Shown: in pieces, positions 6,126 to 6,127 of the stretch
Numbering within the stretch: position 1 is the stretch's first letter
Layout of the letters: each line of letters opens with the position of its first letter
Source of the DNA: Actinomycetes bacterium
Lineage (GTDB): Bacteria > Actinomycetota > Acidimicrobiia > Acidimicrobiales > Bog-793
Direction: 5' to 3'
Length of the DNA: 6,127 nucleotides
NCBI GenBank assembly: GCA_021823365.1
Contig: JAKAOD010000204.1
Span: 1 to 6,127, forward strand
Program-made: the position numbers and the translations under genes
Notes under the pieces: model-generated
What the model was told of the DNA's origin: nothing
What the model saw: only the letters and a program-made list of their open reading frames with translations
Databases searched by the model: none

Positions 6126-6127
6126 GT

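Overview
The window is very GC-rich, with strong third-position G/C bias and long spurious open frames on every strand. It uses GTG as well as ATG starts, and the protein families and residue style (Ala/Arg/Glu-rich) point to a high-GC actinomycete. Actinomycetota is a fairly safe call; a narrower guess such as Acidimicrobiia would be inference only.

Layout. Positions 1-96 are an imperfect 26-bp tandem repeat with no gene I can defend. A plus-strand pair follows: a NUDIX hydrolase (127-732) whose stop codon overlaps the start of a coiled-coil protein ending in a four-cysteine zinc ribbon (722-1603, COG1579 type). A 97-bp convergent intergenic gap (1604-1700) holds a GC-alternating 12-bp tandem repeat and a 16-bp perfect palindrome. 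The rest of the window is one minus-strand cluster, read from right to left: cydD (6125-4287), cydC (4290-2557, overlapping cydD by a 4-base GTGA) and a TetR-family regulator (2453-1701).

How the genes work together. CydD and CydC are the two half-transporters of the CydDC heterodimeric ABC exporter, which is required for assembly of cytochrome bd quinol oxidase. Each has an N-terminal six-helix membrane domain and a C-terminal ATPase domain, and both retain catalytic ATPase residues as well as the Arg/His positions linked to heme binding in the E. coli complex. The cytochrome bd subunit genes cydA and cydB would be expected beyond the right edge, but the window cannot show this. The TetR regulator is the promoter-distal member of the group and may control it, itself or a neighbour. 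The NUDIX and zinc-ribbon genes look like a translationally coupled housekeeping pair, unrelated to the cyd cluster except by convergent position.

I see no wholly new system. The most distinctive property is that five different short tandem repeats (units of 26, 18, 12, 15 and 12 bp) lie within about 4.4 kb, three of them in frame in disordered protein termini. Secondary points of interest are the long repeat-bearing N-terminus of the TetR protein, the non-canonical ABC signature of CydD, and inverted repeats ahead of the regulator.
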